Source: Sulfurimonas crateris (GTDB lineage Bacteria; Campylobacterota; Campylobacteria; Campylobacterales; Sulfurimonadaceae). Taken from it: DNA of 64,000 bases. Where the stretch lies: positions 62,001 to 126,000 of the forward strand of contig NZ_SZPX01000002.1 of the NCBI RefSeq assembly GCF_005217605.1, written 5' to 3'. Each line of letters starts with the position of its first letter. Position 1 is the stretch's first letter. A program made the position numbers and the translations under genes. Below the pieces are notes generated by a model. The model was given only the letters and a program-made list of their open reading frames with translations. It did no database searches and had not been told where the DNA came from. Below, piece after piece: positions 24,151 to 33,401 of the stretch.

Positions 24151-25122
24151 ATGAATAATACACAGAGTTATGTTTGCGAGAATCCTGAGCGTCTTGATAC
24201 GTTTTTGACCTCTTACATAGGGCAGAGCCGCTCACAAATAGCCAATTTAATTAAAAAAGAGTGCGTAGAGGTAGACGGTAAAGTAGTCTCTCGAAGCGGT
24301 GTTAAGTTAAAAGAGAACCAAGTTGTCAAGGTCACCTTCCCTGAGCCTGAAGTAAAAGAGGCACTGGATATTGACTTTAATGTAGAGATACTTTACGAAG
24401 ATGATGACGTTCTGGTCATAAACAAGCCAAGCGGTCTTACCGTTCATCCTGCACCGAGCGTAAAAGAGGCGACTCTGGTCGATTGGCTGAAACACAAAGG
24501 GATCAGACTCTCTACTATAAGCGGGGAAGAGCGCCACGGTATTGTTCACAGACTCGATAAAGGGACAAGCGGAACGATGGTTATAGCGAAGAACAACGCT
24601 TCGCATGAGTTTTTGTCCGAGCAGCTTCAAGACAAAAGCATGGGAAGATACTATCTTGCAGTCATTAATCCTCCTCTAAAAGATGATATTACGGAGATAG
24701 AGCTTCCGATCGCCAGAAGTGTTCATAACAGGCTAAAGATGGCATGTCTGGAGCATGGAAAATATGCAAAGACTCAGTTTAAGAACCTGGCACTTAGCAG
24801 TGATGAGAAAAATCAGCTTGTCGCATGTAAGCTCTCTACGGGAAGAACGCATCAGATACGTGTTCATTTAGAGAGTATGAACCGCCATATTATAGGCGAT
24901 CATATCTATGCACAAAGCCCAAAACAAGAGAAATCGGAACGCATTTTGCTACATGCGTATATAATATACTTTATTCATCCTACGAGTAAAGAGATGGTCA
25001 CATTTTCCGTACTGCCTGATGCACAGATGATGGACTACATAAACAAAAAATTCAATACGGAGCAAATAAATGAAGTTATGGACACTAGTTACATTATGCA
25101 CGGCTTCTCTACTAATTCTTAG
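24151..25122 (+). CDS. rluD: RluD-type 23S rRNA pseudouridine synthase
   Basis: A 323-residue pseudouridine synthase of the RluA/RluD family. An S4 RNA-binding domain covers about residues 10-70 (ERLDTFLTSYIGQSRSQIAN). The catalytic motif is HGIVHRLDKGTSGTMVIAKN, with Asp near residue 137. TGRTHQIRVHLESMNRHIIG near residue 230 is the conserved third motif. Whether it acts at the RluD or the RluC positions is not certain. Its 3' end overlaps the following lipoprotein gene by 53 bp. Confidence 0.88.
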   Translation: MNNTQSYVCENPERLDTFLTSYIGQSRSQIANLIKKECVEVDGKVVSRSGVKLKENQVVKVTFPEPEVKEALDIDFNVEILYEDDDVLVINKPSGLTVHPAPSVKEATLVDWLKHKGIRLSTISGEERHGIVHRLDKGTSGTMVIAKNNASHEFLSEQLQDKSMGRYYLAVINPPLKDDITEIELPIARSVHNRLKMACLEHGKYAKTQFKNLALSSDEKNQLVACKLSTGRTHQIRVHLESMNRHIIGDHIYAQSPKQEKSERILLHAYIIYFIHPTSKEMVTFSVLPDAQMMDYINKKFNTEQINEVMDTSYIMHGFSTNS

Positions 25123-26434
25123 CGGTTGTGCCTTAAAGCCTACACCCAAGAAAGATGCGGTCATAGATGAATCGCTGCCAACGGTAAAGCTTACAAAAAA
25201 TGGAACTATTGTTGATATTAATGCCATAGCACTTGAGTGGGAACGCATAGAAGACCCGCGTGTGCAAGGTATTTATATCTATAAAATAAATCTTGACGAT
25301 GTAAAAGAGAACCAAAACGAGTACTATGATACGGTTGATAACCGTTTTTCTACCCACTATCTGGATAATAATATAAAAGCAAGCTCAAAGTACGGCTACT
25401 ACTTTAAAACATACAGCGAAAAAGCAGAGTCGCCAAAGAGCAATGTAACAACAATAGCATCTCTTCCTCCTTTAGAGTCGGTGAGCTGGATACACAGTAT
25501 TGAGAGTATGCCAAGAAGTGCGAAGATCATCTGGAGACCGCATGTCAATCAAAAGGTAAAGTCCTATATTATTCAGAGAAAAACTCTTGAAGAGGATAGT
25601 TGGAGAGATATAGCGACCGTAGAGGGAAGACTGAATGCAGAGTACATAGACAAAAACCTAAAAGATAACTTTACATACAAGTACCGCATCCGCGCACTTA
25701 CTTTTGATAATCTTCTATCAAACCCTAGCCAAGAGGTAAAGGTAGTTACAAAAGAGCTTCCAAAAGAGATAACGCGTATTACCGCTTCAACGGATCTTCC
25801 AAGAAGAATAGAGATCAAGTGGGAGAAGAGTGAGACTCCCGACTTTCTGGTTTACAGAGTCTATAGATCTTCTGCAATTAACGGAAGCTATAAGATGATA
25901 ATAGATACTAAAAACAACTCATACGTAGATATTGTAGAAGAGGATGGAAAAGAGTATTTCTACAGAGTGAGTGTCTTTGACAAAGATAAGCTTGAAAGCG
26001 TTCATAGCAATCACTCGGCTCTTGGAAAGACGCTAAATAAGCCAAGCACGCCATCTATGGTAGAGGCAAAACTTATTGAGGGCAAAGTGGTTCTCTCATG
26101 GAACAATTCTGATGAAAGAGTTAAGAGCTACAGCGTACAAAAAAGATACAAAAAAAGCCTTATAGAGAGCTCTATTGAAGATTTTGAAAACATCAAAGGG
26201 TCGCAGTTTATAGACTCTGAGATAGAGGCAGGCAAAACTTACTACTACAGAGTCTTCTCAGTCGATACAAACGGTATAAAATCAGAACCGAGCATCGAGA
26301 TCGAGCTTAGAATCGAAGAGAAAACGATCATAAACTCAATAAACTCTAAAGAGAAGATCCCTGCGCAGAAAAGTTACGAGAATACAGCAGAAGAAAAACA
26401 AGACATAATAGTACCAGTACAAGATTTTAATTAA
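25070..26434 (+). CDS. Fibronectin type III-repeat lipoprotein
   Basis: A 454-residue exported protein. The signal MKLWTLVTLCTASLLILSGC ends in a lipobox, so Cys20 should be lipidated. Four FN3-like modules of about 95 residues follow (roughly 30-115, 120-215, 220-315, 320-410), each with the late YYYRV or YKYRI strand seen in FN3 domains (EFYRVSVFD-like, TYYYRVFSVD). The C-terminal 40 residues are polar. Family knowledge: FN3 modules mediate protein or polysaccharide binding at the surface. It starts inside rluD with CGGAGC as ribosome site and is followed 11 bp later by trmB. Confidence 0.85.
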   Translation: MKLWTLVTLCTASLLILSGCALKPTPKKDAVIDESLPTVKLTKNGTIVDINAIALEWERIEDPRVQGIYIYKINLDDVKENQNEYYDTVDNRFSTHYLDNNIKASSKYGYYFKTYSEKAESPKSNVTTIASLPPLESVSWIHSIESMPRSAKIIWRPHVNQKVKSYIIQRKTLEEDSWRDIATVEGRLNAEYIDKNLKDNFTYKYRIRALTFDNLLSNPSQEVKVVTKELPKEITRITASTDLPRRIEIKWEKSETPDFLVYRVYRSSAINGSYKMIIDTKNNSYVDIVEEDGKEYFYRVSVFDKDKLESVHSNHSALGKTLNKPSTPSMVEAKLIEGKVVLSWNNSDERVKSYSVQKRYKKSLIESSIEDFENIKGSQFIDSEIEAGKTYYYRVFSVDTNGIKSEPSIEIELRIEEKTIINSINSKEKIPAQKSYENTAEEKQDIIVPVQDFN

Positions 26435-26445
26435 AACGAGAATGA

Positions 26446-27618
26446 ATGCCGCATCTACATATAAAAGAGTTTAAGGAGATAGAGTTTCCATCAGTTAGTG
26501 ATGGAGTCTCTTTTAATTTTATAGCAGACAATGCTAACCACAAAGAGGAGAAACTTATCTCCGTAACCGTAGAAGATGATGAGTTCTTTCTGCTCTTAAA
26601 AGAGGAGGAGGGGAGAAATCTTTTAAAGGTAGACAAGCTCACAAAACCCGCTTCTATATATAATGTTCACAAGGCGCTTTTAACATACGCCAAAGAGGCA
26701 GGTTTGGAAGTACTCTCTTCCAATGTGCCTCAAAATCAAAAAAATGTACATCTTCAAGAGGTAACTGCGCTCAAAGATATAAACTACTTTGCCCACAATT
26801 TTCCAAAAGACAAAGAGATAAGAATAGAAGTCGGTTTCGGCTCGGGACGACACCTTCTTCACCAAGCTATAAGCAACCCCGAAGTACTTTTTATAGGCAT
26901 CGAGATACATCATCCCTCAATTGAGCAGGTTCTAAAGCAGATAGCTATCAAAAAACTGGACAATATCCTTCTTCTTAGTTACGACGCAAGACTTTTTATG
27001 GAGCTTGTCCCATCAAATATTGTGGGCAAGATATATGTCCATTTCCCTGTTCCGTGGGATAAAAAACCTCACAGAAGAGTGATCTCCACAACTTTTATAG
27101 AGGAGGCAAGACGTATACTTAAAGTCGGTGGAACGCTTGAGCTTCGCACAGACAGCGAGAACTATTATGCCTACTCATACGAGACCTTTATCGCATTTAA
27201 CAGAACTACTCTTCATATAAATAAGAACAGAGATATCGCAGTAACTAGCAAGTACGAGGACAGATGGAGAAAGATGGAGAAGAACATCTATGATCTGACC
27301 ATGATAAATGATGAAGAGTCGCCGGAGTTGGAGCTGGATGGAGATTTTGATCTGCTTGATGTAAACCTCTCAAGCGAAGAGATTTTAGAGCTTCATAAAA
27401 AAGTGCAAAAGTTTGAAGGCGGATTTATACATTTTGAGAGAACATACAGCTTAAAAGATGGGGCTATGGTGCGCATCTCAATGGGAAGTTTTGACAAGCC
27501 TGAACATCTCTATATCGTTAGTAGAGGCAAAGAAGCCAGCTACTATCCTGCGCTTCCTCTAAGATCAAAAAGCAATCTGATCGCTCATCAATTCCTAAAC
27601 AAGGTGCTTCATGGATAA
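26446..27618 (+). CDS. trmB: tRNA (guanine-N7-)-methyltransferase, long campylobacterial form
   Basis: A 390-residue protein. The AdoMet-binding site is [18 protein letters not shown] near residue 128, then [33 protein letters not shown] and [19 protein letters not shown], the TrmB consensus. The usual TrmB is about 220-240 residues. Here an N-terminal extension of about 110 residues and a C-terminal one of about 90 are present, as in the long epsilonproteobacterial versions. It makes m7G46 in tRNA. Its last 8 bp overlap ftsE, linking it to the division operon. Confidence 0.93.
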   Translation: MPHLHIKEFKEIEFPSVSDGVSFNFIADNANHKEEKLISVTVEDDEFFLLLKEEEGRNLLKVDKLTKPASIYNVHKALLTYAKEAGLEVLSSNVPQNQKNVHLQEVTALKDINYFAHNFPKDKEIRIEVGFGSGRHLLHQAISNPEVLFIGIEIHHPSIEQVLKQIAIKKLDNILLLSYDARLFMELVPSNIVGKIYVHFPVPWDKKPHRRVISTTFIEEARRILKVGGTLELRTDSENYYAYSYETFIAFNRTTLHINKNRDIAVTSKYEDRWRKMEKNIYDLTMINDEESPELELDGDFDLLDVNLSSEEILELHKKVQKFEGGFIHFERTYSLKDGAMVRISMGSFDKPEHLYIVSRGKEASYYPALPLRSKSNLIAHQFLNKVLHG

Positions 27619-28282
27619 AGTTATAGTAGCCAAAGATCTGTCACTGGCATACTCTAGCAGTGATACAATTATCAACAAGGTCAATTTTTCAATTGACTCT
27701 GGAAATTTTGTATTTATAACAGGGGCGAGCGGAAGCGGCAAATCTACTCTTCTAAAGTCGCTTTACGGAGCGCTAAAGCCCAAAAACGGCTCTCTTATAG
27801 TAGGAGGAGTCGAGATCAGAGGCGTATCTCGCTCAAGACTCAATTTTTTAAGACGCCACATAGGGATAGTGTTTCAAGACTATAAACTCGTAAAAGAGTG
27901 GACAATTGACAAGAACATTATGCTTCCTCTTCTTATCAACGGCTACGTAAAGAGCGTTGCAAACAATCAGGTGGATAAGCTTCTAAAACATGTAAGACTG
28001 AACCATCAATCGGGCAAATTTCCGCTGGAGTTAAGCGGTGGAGAGCAGCAGAGAGTTGCAATGGCAAGAGCGCTTGCGCACAACCCCGTTTTGATCTTGG
28101 CAGATGAGCCGACAGGCAACCTTGATGAGTACTCTTCGCAGCTTATCTGGAACCTCTTAGAGGGCGCGAACACTCAGTTAAACACTACCGTTATTGTCGT
28201 GACGCACAATATTCCAAAAACACTTAATGTCGACTACAAACATTTTCATATAGAGTATGGGAGTATTCATGAAGTCTGTTAA
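27611..28282 (+). CDS. ftsE: Cell-division ABC transporter ATPase FtsE
   Basis: A 223-residue ABC ATPase with Walker [16 protein letters not shown]-loop [10 protein letters not shown], signature [15 protein letters not shown], Walker [15 protein letters not shown] and switch His in VVTHN. Family knowledge: FtsE couples ATP hydrolysis to FtsX, which in turn activates periplasmic peptidoglycan hydrolases at the septum. The next gene is ftsX, whose likely start overlaps its end, and an EnvC-like gene follows, so the whole module is present. Confidence 0.94.
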   Translation: MDKVIVAKDLSLAYSSSDTIINKVNFSIDSGNFVFITGASGSGKSTLLKSLYGALKPKNGSLIVGGVEIRGVSRSRLNFLRRHIGIVFQDYKLVKEWTIDKNIMLPLLINGYVKSVANNQVDKLLKHVRLNHQSGKFPLELSGGEQQRVAMARALAHNPVLILADEPTGNLDEYSSQLIWNLLEGANTQLNTTVIVVTHNIPKTLNVDYKHFHIEYGSIHEVC

Positions 28283-29081
28283 AAATCACTTCTCACTTGT
28301 AATAGCGCTGCTTAGCATACTTTTTTCGATGCAGGCATATCTTATAGCCGAACGCTCCATAGAGGCTTATAAAGTAAATCTTGCAGAGAACTACTCCGTT
28401 ATAGCAGTAAGTAAAAAGGAGCTTCAAAACAGTGAGATACTGGCAATAAACAGCATAATAGCAGATGCCAAAGAGCTCTCGCCTGATTCTGTCATAGATA
28501 GACTAAGCAGCGATATGAAGAGTGCAAATGTGGAGCTTTTAAAACTGACTCTGCCTAAATTTTATAAACTGAGCTTAACCCGTTATCCGACTCCTGCCGA
28601 GGTAAAAGAGCTAAGAAGCGACCTGCTTAAAAACAGTTCGATAAAAAAGGTAGAAGATTTTTCGCACACGCACGATACGACATACAAACTTCTTACACTC
28701 TTTAAGAACGTTGTCGCTCTTTTTGCCATCGTAGTCCTTGTGGTTACGGTATTATTGATTATTAAAGAGCTTAGAATATGGCAGTATAAACATAATGAGA
28801 GAATGAGCATTATGGGACTCTTCGGCGCGGCTTTATGGCTTCGTTCGGCAGTTTTGTTCAGACTTGCCATCGTTGATGCGCTAATTGCAAGTTTTCTTGC
28901 TTTTGGGGTCTTTATGTATCTCTCATCCTCACCGCTGGTCTTAGAGCAGCTTAATAACATCGGAATAAGCATAGTGATATTTGATCAGGTGGATGATTTT
29001 ATGCTAATTTTGGGAGTCGCTATGTCCATATCGATCCTGCTTGCCTCTCTAATAGTTTTGGGGCATAAAGAAGAGGCATGA
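28269..29081 (+). CDS. ftsX: Cell-division permease FtsX
   Basis: A 270-residue membrane protein. One helix lies at about residues 8-28, a periplasmic domain covers 30-155, and three helices follow (about 158-185, 200-225, 240-262), the FtsX plan. The start is set at [10 protein letters not shown] (28269), which overlaps the ftsE end by 14 bp; a GTG or ATG four codons earlier is possible. The downstream gene overlaps by 4 bp. Sequence conservation is low, as is usual for FtsX, so the name relies partly on the ftsE neighbour. Confidence 0.85.
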   Translation: MKSVKNHFSLVIALLSILFSMQAYLIAERSIEAYKVNLAENYSVIAVSKKELQNSEILAINSIIADAKELSPDSVIDRLSSDMKSANVELLKLTLPKFYKLSLTRYPTPAEVKELRSDLLKNSSIKKVEDFSHTHDTTYKLLTLFKNVVALFAIVVLVVTVLLIIKELRIWQYKHNERMSIMGLFGAALWLRSAVLFRLAIVDALIASFLAFGVFMYLSSSPLVLEQLNNIGISIVIFDQVDDFMLILGVAMSISILLASLIVLGHKEEA

Positions 29082-30301
29082 TCCGTTTACTTTTACTCTT
29101 TTCATTGGCATATCTCTACCTAGAAGCAAAGACTAGCGTCGATGCTAAAATAGCAAAGACAAGTTCTGAAATAAGCTCTTTTACAAAAACGCAGCAAGAG
29201 ATAAACAAAAAGATGAACGAAACCGCTCAGGCGATAATAAAGCAGAGAAGAGAGATCACTCGGCAGCAGGAGCGTCTAAAGCAGTTAAAAGAGGAGCTTT
29301 TAGAGAAAGAGGGAAGCTACGGTGAGAATACAAAAGAGCTTGAAGAGCTAAAGAGTTCTCAGCAGGCTCTCAAAAAAGAGACACAGGAGCTTGAAGAGGA
29401 GCTTGTCTTTACCATCGCGCAAAGCGTCTCCCTCTCTATTATACTTGAAGAGGAGTATAGTGCGAGTGCTGAGTCTATGATGGAGTATGAGGTCTTGGAG
29501 CTTATGCTTAAAGCGGCAAAAGAGAAGATAAAAGAGCTTAACGAAAAATTTTACAACAACTCAAAAAACATTGAGATTCTAGACTCCAAAGTCAGCTCGC
29601 TCGAAGCTGCCATAAAAAATATTGATGACAAAAGAAAAGAGCTGCTGCAAACCCAAAGAGAGAATGAATCTTCGCTTAAAAAGCTTGAGGTCGCAAAGGC
29701 ATCTTATAAAAAGAAGCTACAAGAGGTGTTCAATAAGCAGGATATGCTGAAGAAAACTCTCTCGCAGTTAAATATTATAAAGATAGATGAGATAAAAAAG
29801 GCGCAGGAAGAGGCTGCAAGAAAAGAGGCTTTTGATGCGAAAGATATTGTTGGCGATAAAGATCTTCCAAAGGTTAAAAATCACGGAAGCAGCTACCAAG
29901 CGGCAAAGACAAAAAAATATACCGGCAAAAAAACAATTCCGCCGTTTGAGCCTTACAAAATTACAAAAGAGTATGGAACATACACCGACCCGATCTACGG
30001 CATAAAAGTCTTTAACGAGTCTATATCGCTGCAGCCAAGCGAGAAAAATGCAAAAGTAAAGACGGTCTTTAACGGTAAAATTATATTTGCGGACAAGACT
30101 CCGATCCTTGATAACATTGTGATCATCGAGCATGATGACGGTCTGCATACGATATATGCAAACCTCTCTCAGATAGCTCCCGATATTCAAAAAGGCAAAA
30201 AGATCAAAAAGGGCTATACGATCGGGCGCGTAAATGATGAGCTGATATTTGAGGTTACGCAAAAATCGTTTCATATAAATCCAATTAGGCTTTTTCAGTA
30301 A
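29078..30301 (+). CDS. EnvC-like coiled-coil protein with degenerate LytM (M23) domain
   Basis: A 407-residue exported protein: a short N-terminal hydrophobic segment (LLLLFSLAYLYLEAKT), a long coiled coil at about residues 18-255 (many E, K, L heptads), a linker, and a C-terminal LytM-like domain from about 285. In the last domain HDDGLHTIYANLSQI and GYTIGRVNDELIFEV match the M23 fold, but the HxH zinc ligand pair is replaced by ELIFE, so it should not cut peptidoglycan. Family knowledge: EnvC-type proteins activate amidases under FtsEX control. Position right after ftsEX agrees. Confidence 0.85.
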   Translation: MIRLLLLFSLAYLYLEAKTSVDAKIAKTSSEISSFTKTQQEINKKMNETAQAIIKQRREITRQQERLKQLKEELLEKEGSYGENTKELEELKSSQQALKKETQELEEELVFTIAQSVSLSIILEEEYSASAESMMEYEVLELMLKAAKEKIKELNEKFYNNSKNIEILDSKVSSLEAAIKNIDDKRKELLQTQRENESSLKKLEVAKASYKKKLQEVFNKQDMLKKTLSQLNIIKIDEIKKAQEEAARKEAFDAKDIVGDKDLPKVKNHGSSYQAAKTKKYTGKKTIPPFEPYKITKEYGTYTDPIYGIKVFNESISLQPSEKNAKVKTVFNGKIIFADKTPILDNIVIIEHDDGLHTIYANLSQIAPDIQKGKKIKKGYTIGRVNDELIFEVTQKSFHINPIRLFQ

Positions 30302-30408
30302 GGATTTAAACAGATTTAAAAATAATTCCTGTTATTATGTTTAGTTATAAAATATTGATTTGCTTCCGTGAATTTTAATTTTAATCTTATGTGCAAAAAG
30401 AGCCGACA

Positions 30409-30831
30409 ATGGATACGAAAAGAGACCCTGATAACCATAGAAACAACCAGATGTACTATAACCAGATAGTAAGAGAAAAGAGTCACAGACAGGTTCGACC
30501 TCAAAATCATGAACTCCAACCAAAGCCCTCCTTTACTTCGCAAAAAGTTGAGCTAAGCGATCATCTCTTTGTTATAGAGGGATATGAGGGGATATTTTAT
30601 ACTCTCTATTTTTTCGCTGTTCCTTATATAACAGGAGCGATATTTCTTTTCTTTTTTATAGCGGGCGGAAATTACGATAATTTTATGCTCTTGGATATGA
30701 ACGCTTTTTTGATCGTTTGGCTTATAGGCTATGAGATAGCAGCAACATTAATCTTGATCGCTATATTTATCTCCTTTTTTAGGTATGACAGAGCTCCTAA
30801 GAAAAAGAACAGGCATCCCAATCGATATTAA
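30409..30831 (+). CDS. Hypothetical two-helix membrane protein
   Basis: A 140-residue protein starting MDTKRDPDNHRNNQMYYNQI. The first 60 residues are polar and basic, followed by helices at about 72-92 and 102-128 and a very basic tail (RAPKKKNRHPNRY). Both ends should be cytoplasmic. A GTG six codons upstream is an alternative start. No family recognised. It stands alone between the envC-like gene and thrC, on the same strand as both. Confidence 0.6.
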   Translation: MDTKRDPDNHRNNQMYYNQIVREKSHRQVRPQNHELQPKPSFTSQKVELSDHLFVIEGYEGIFYTLYFFAVPYITGAIFLFFFIAGGNYDNFMLLDMNAFLIVWLIGYEIAATLILIAIFISFFRYDRAPKKKNRHPNRY

Positions 30832-30871
30832 TTTAGGTATAATTGCAAAAAAATTTTAGGTATGTGAAATT

Positions 30872-32344
30872 ATGAATTTTATTCAAACTCGCGGATGCGA
30901 TGAAAACAGTCCCAAAAGTGTTACATTCTCAGAGGCGATCTTAAGCCCGATAGCTTCATTCGGCGGTCTTTATGTCCCAGAAGAACTGCCTGAGCTCGGA
31001 GAGAGTTTTTTAACTAAACACCTTAGCTCTTCATACAAAGAGCTGGCATTTGACATGCTGGAGCATTTTGATATAGATATAGAGAGAGGCGTTATCAAAG
31101 ATGCGCTTGATCTCTACGACAAATTTGACGATCCAAAAAATCCCGTTCCTGTAGTAAAGGTAAAAGAGAATCTCTATATCAGCGAGCTCTACCATGGACC
31201 GACCCGCGCATTTAAAGATATGGCGCTTCAGCCATTTGGTATAGTTCTCTCATCAATCGCTCAAAAAAGAGGCGAGAACTATCTTATTCTCGCAGCTACA
31301 AGCGGTGATACAGGTCCTGCTGCACTAGAGACTTTTAAAAATAGAGCAAATGTTCAAGTGGCATGTCTCTACCCTGAGGGTGGAACAAGTGACGTTCAGA
31401 GACTTCAGATGGTGACTGAAGATGCAAAAAACTTAAAGGTAATAGGTATTAACGGTGTTTTTGATGATGCACAAAATGCGCTCAAAAGACTGCTTGCTTC
31501 AGTAGAGTTCAAAAAGGCGCTAAAAGAGAAAAACATACTTCTCTCTGCCGCTAACTCGGTAAATTTCGGGCGTATTATTTTTCAGATCATCTATCATATT
31601 CACAGCTATTTAGAGCTTGTTCGTCAAAGTGCTATAACTATGGGAGAGAAAGTTTACCTAAACGTTCCAAGCGGAAATTTTGGAAATGCTCTGGGCGCGT
31701 ACTATGCGTGGAAGATGGGACTGCCTGTAGAGAAGATCATTATCTCCTCAAACGAGAACAATGTTTTGACAAAGCTTATAAAAACAGGAAAGTATGATCT
31801 AAGAGACTCTCATGTAGTAAATACTACATCTCCTGCTATGGATATACTAAAGTCATCTAATGTTGAGAGAATTTTGTATGATATGTTCGGATACAAAAGA
31901 ACAAAAGAGTTGATGCAGAGCCTTGAAGAGAGTAGCTTTTACGAGTTGACGTCTGAGGAGCTTGCATATCTTCAAAAGAGTTTCGATGCGGATTTCTGCA
32001 ACGGGGATGAAGGTAAAAAGTATATCAAAGAGACCTTCTACAAAAACTCTTACCTGATGGACCCGCATACCGCGACTTGTATGAAATCTTACGAGACATG
32101 CTCAAGAGATGGCATAAAAACGATAGCGTACTCAACGGCTGAGTGGACAAAATTCTCTCCTGTCATCGCAAATGCTCTTACTGGAGAGATAGACGGCGAA
32201 GACCTCAAAGCTCTTGTCTCCATATCTAAAGAGGCAAACCTGAAAATACCGGATATGATAAAAGAGCTCTTTACAAAAGAGATTGTTCAAAACACGGTCA
32301 TAGAAAAAGAGGATATAGAAAAAGAGATATTAAAGTTTCTCTAA
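30872..32344 (+). CDS. thrC: Threonine synthase
   Basis: A 490-residue PLP enzyme that turns O-phosphohomoserine into threonine. LYHGPTRAFKDMALQPFGIV carries the PLP lysine near residue 112, AATSGDTGPAALE is the phosphate-binding loop, and VNFGRIIFQIIYHIHSYLEL and VPSGNFGNALGAYYAWKMG are the conserved second half. The length suits the longer (class II, E. coli or yeast-like) type. The region after the stop contains a weak hairpin that could terminate transcription. Confidence 0.96.
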   Translation: MNFIQTRGCDENSPKSVTFSEAILSPIASFGGLYVPEELPELGESFLTKHLSSSYKELAFDMLEHFDIDIERGVIKDALDLYDKFDDPKNPVPVVKVKENLYISELYHGPTRAFKDMALQPFGIVLSSIAQKRGENYLILAATSGDTGPAALETFKNRANVQVACLYPEGGTSDVQRLQMVTEDAKNLKVIGINGVFDDAQNALKRLLASVEFKKALKEKNILLSAANSVNFGRIIFQIIYHIHSYLELVRQSAITMGEKVYLNVPSGNFGNALGAYYAWKMGLPVEKIIISSNENNVLTKLIKTGKYDLRDSHVVNTTSPAMDILKSSNVERILYDMFGYKRTKELMQSLEESSFYELTSEELAYLQKSFDADFCNGDEGKKYIKETFYKNSYLMDPHTATCMKSYETCSRDGIKTIAYSTAEWTKFSPVIANALTGEIDGEDLKALVSISKEANLKIPDMIKELFTKEIVQNTVIEKEDIEKEILKFL

Positions 32345-32434
32345 AGAACCATCCTCATAAATCTGCATCTTTTAGATTGGTGCAGGTTTAAAATTTCAAT
32401 CTGATTATTTAGCAAAATAAAATAACTACAAAAT

Positions 32435-32449
32435 TGATACCACTTATCA
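32435..32449. promoter_or_regulatory. Fur-box-like palindrome upstream of the rhodanese gene
   Basis: TGATACCACTTATCA has TGATA/TATCA arms and matches 12 of 15 positions of the 7-1-7 Fur consensus. It lies 50 bp before the ATG at 32499. Function is only suggested. Confidence 0.3.
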
Positions 32450-32498
32450 TTAAGCTTCAATCATCTACAATACGCACAGATTTTAAAAAGGATTTTTT

Positions 32499-33383
32499 AT
32501 GAAAAAATTAGTTGTATTGTTACTCTTTTCTATGGGTGCATTTGCCATAGAGCCTGTTGTAAACGCCGAGTGGTTGAATAAAAATTTGACAGATAAAAAT
32601 TTGAGAGTTGTTCATGTCTCAGAGCCTGACGATTATCTGCTTGAGCATATTCCTAGCGCACAAAATAGTTCAATAGGAAAGTGGAGAGAGTCAAAAGAGA
32701 GTTATCTGCTTGTACGATCAAGTCAAGAGATTCAAGATGAGATACAGAGACTTGGAATTGATGAGAAGAGCAGAGTAGTGCTTTATGCTAATATATCTTC
32801 ACCGATGGATCTATTAAAGAGCACATATATCTACTGGGCACTTAATTATCACGGCATAAAAGATGTAGCTATCTTAAACGGCGGGATGAACAGCTGGATG
32901 GAGAGCGGTTATGAACTAAGCGATAAGGTTGCGGGTGTCAAAAAGTCAGACTACAAAGTAAAAATAGACAGCAAGCTTGTTGCAGACAAAGCGTACGTTA
33001 TGCAAAATCTCAATAAGCTGCCGATGATCGATGCAAGACCGGCTGACAAATATCTTGGAATAACTCCGACAGACACAGTTGAGAGAGATGGGCATATTAG
33101 CGGAGCAATGAGCTACTCTTGGAACTACTCAATAGACAACAGCTATATGTTAAAAGATATCAAAAAACTTGAAGCACTTTTTAGAGACGGATATAAGCTT
33201 GATAAAGAGAGCGAGGTTTTAGTCTACTGTACGGGAGGATTGGAGACGTCGTTTAACTATTTTGTCCTTAGCGGAGTTCTAGGTTATAAACATGTAAGAC
33301 TTTACGATGCATCTATGAAAGAGTGGGGCAACTACGGCGATACTCCTATGACAAAATACAGATACGAGATGTTTAAGAGATAG
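32499..33383 (+). CDS. Periplasmic thiosulfate sulfurtransferase (two rhodanese domains)
   Basis: A 294-residue protein with a signal peptide (MKKLVVLLLFSMGAFA). Two rhodanese domains follow, at about residues 20-135 and 150-290. The active Cys is in VYCTGGLETSFNY of the second domain, and the first domain lacks a Cys at that place, as is normal for SseA-type proteins. Family knowledge: transfers sulfane sulfur from thiosulfate or mercaptopyruvate to an acceptor. A periplasmic location fits a sulfur-oxidising lifestyle. Single gene with its own upstream region of about 150 bp. Confidence 0.9.
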   Translation: MKKLVVLLLFSMGAFAIEPVVNAEWLNKNLTDKNLRVVHVSEPDDYLLEHIPSAQNSSIGKWRESKESYLLVRSSQEIQDEIQRLGIDEKSRVVLYANISSPMDLLKSTYIYWALNYHGIKDVAILNGGMNSWMESGYELSDKVAGVKKSDYKVKIDSKLVADKAYVMQNLNKLPMIDARPADKYLGITPTDTVERDGHISGAMSYSWNYSIDNSYMLKDIKKLEALFRDGYKLDKESEVLVYCTGGLETSFNYFVLSGVLGYKHVRLYDASMKEWGNYGDTPMTKYRYEMFKR

Positions 33384-33401
33384 AGTTCTCTGTTTAGAGT
33401 T

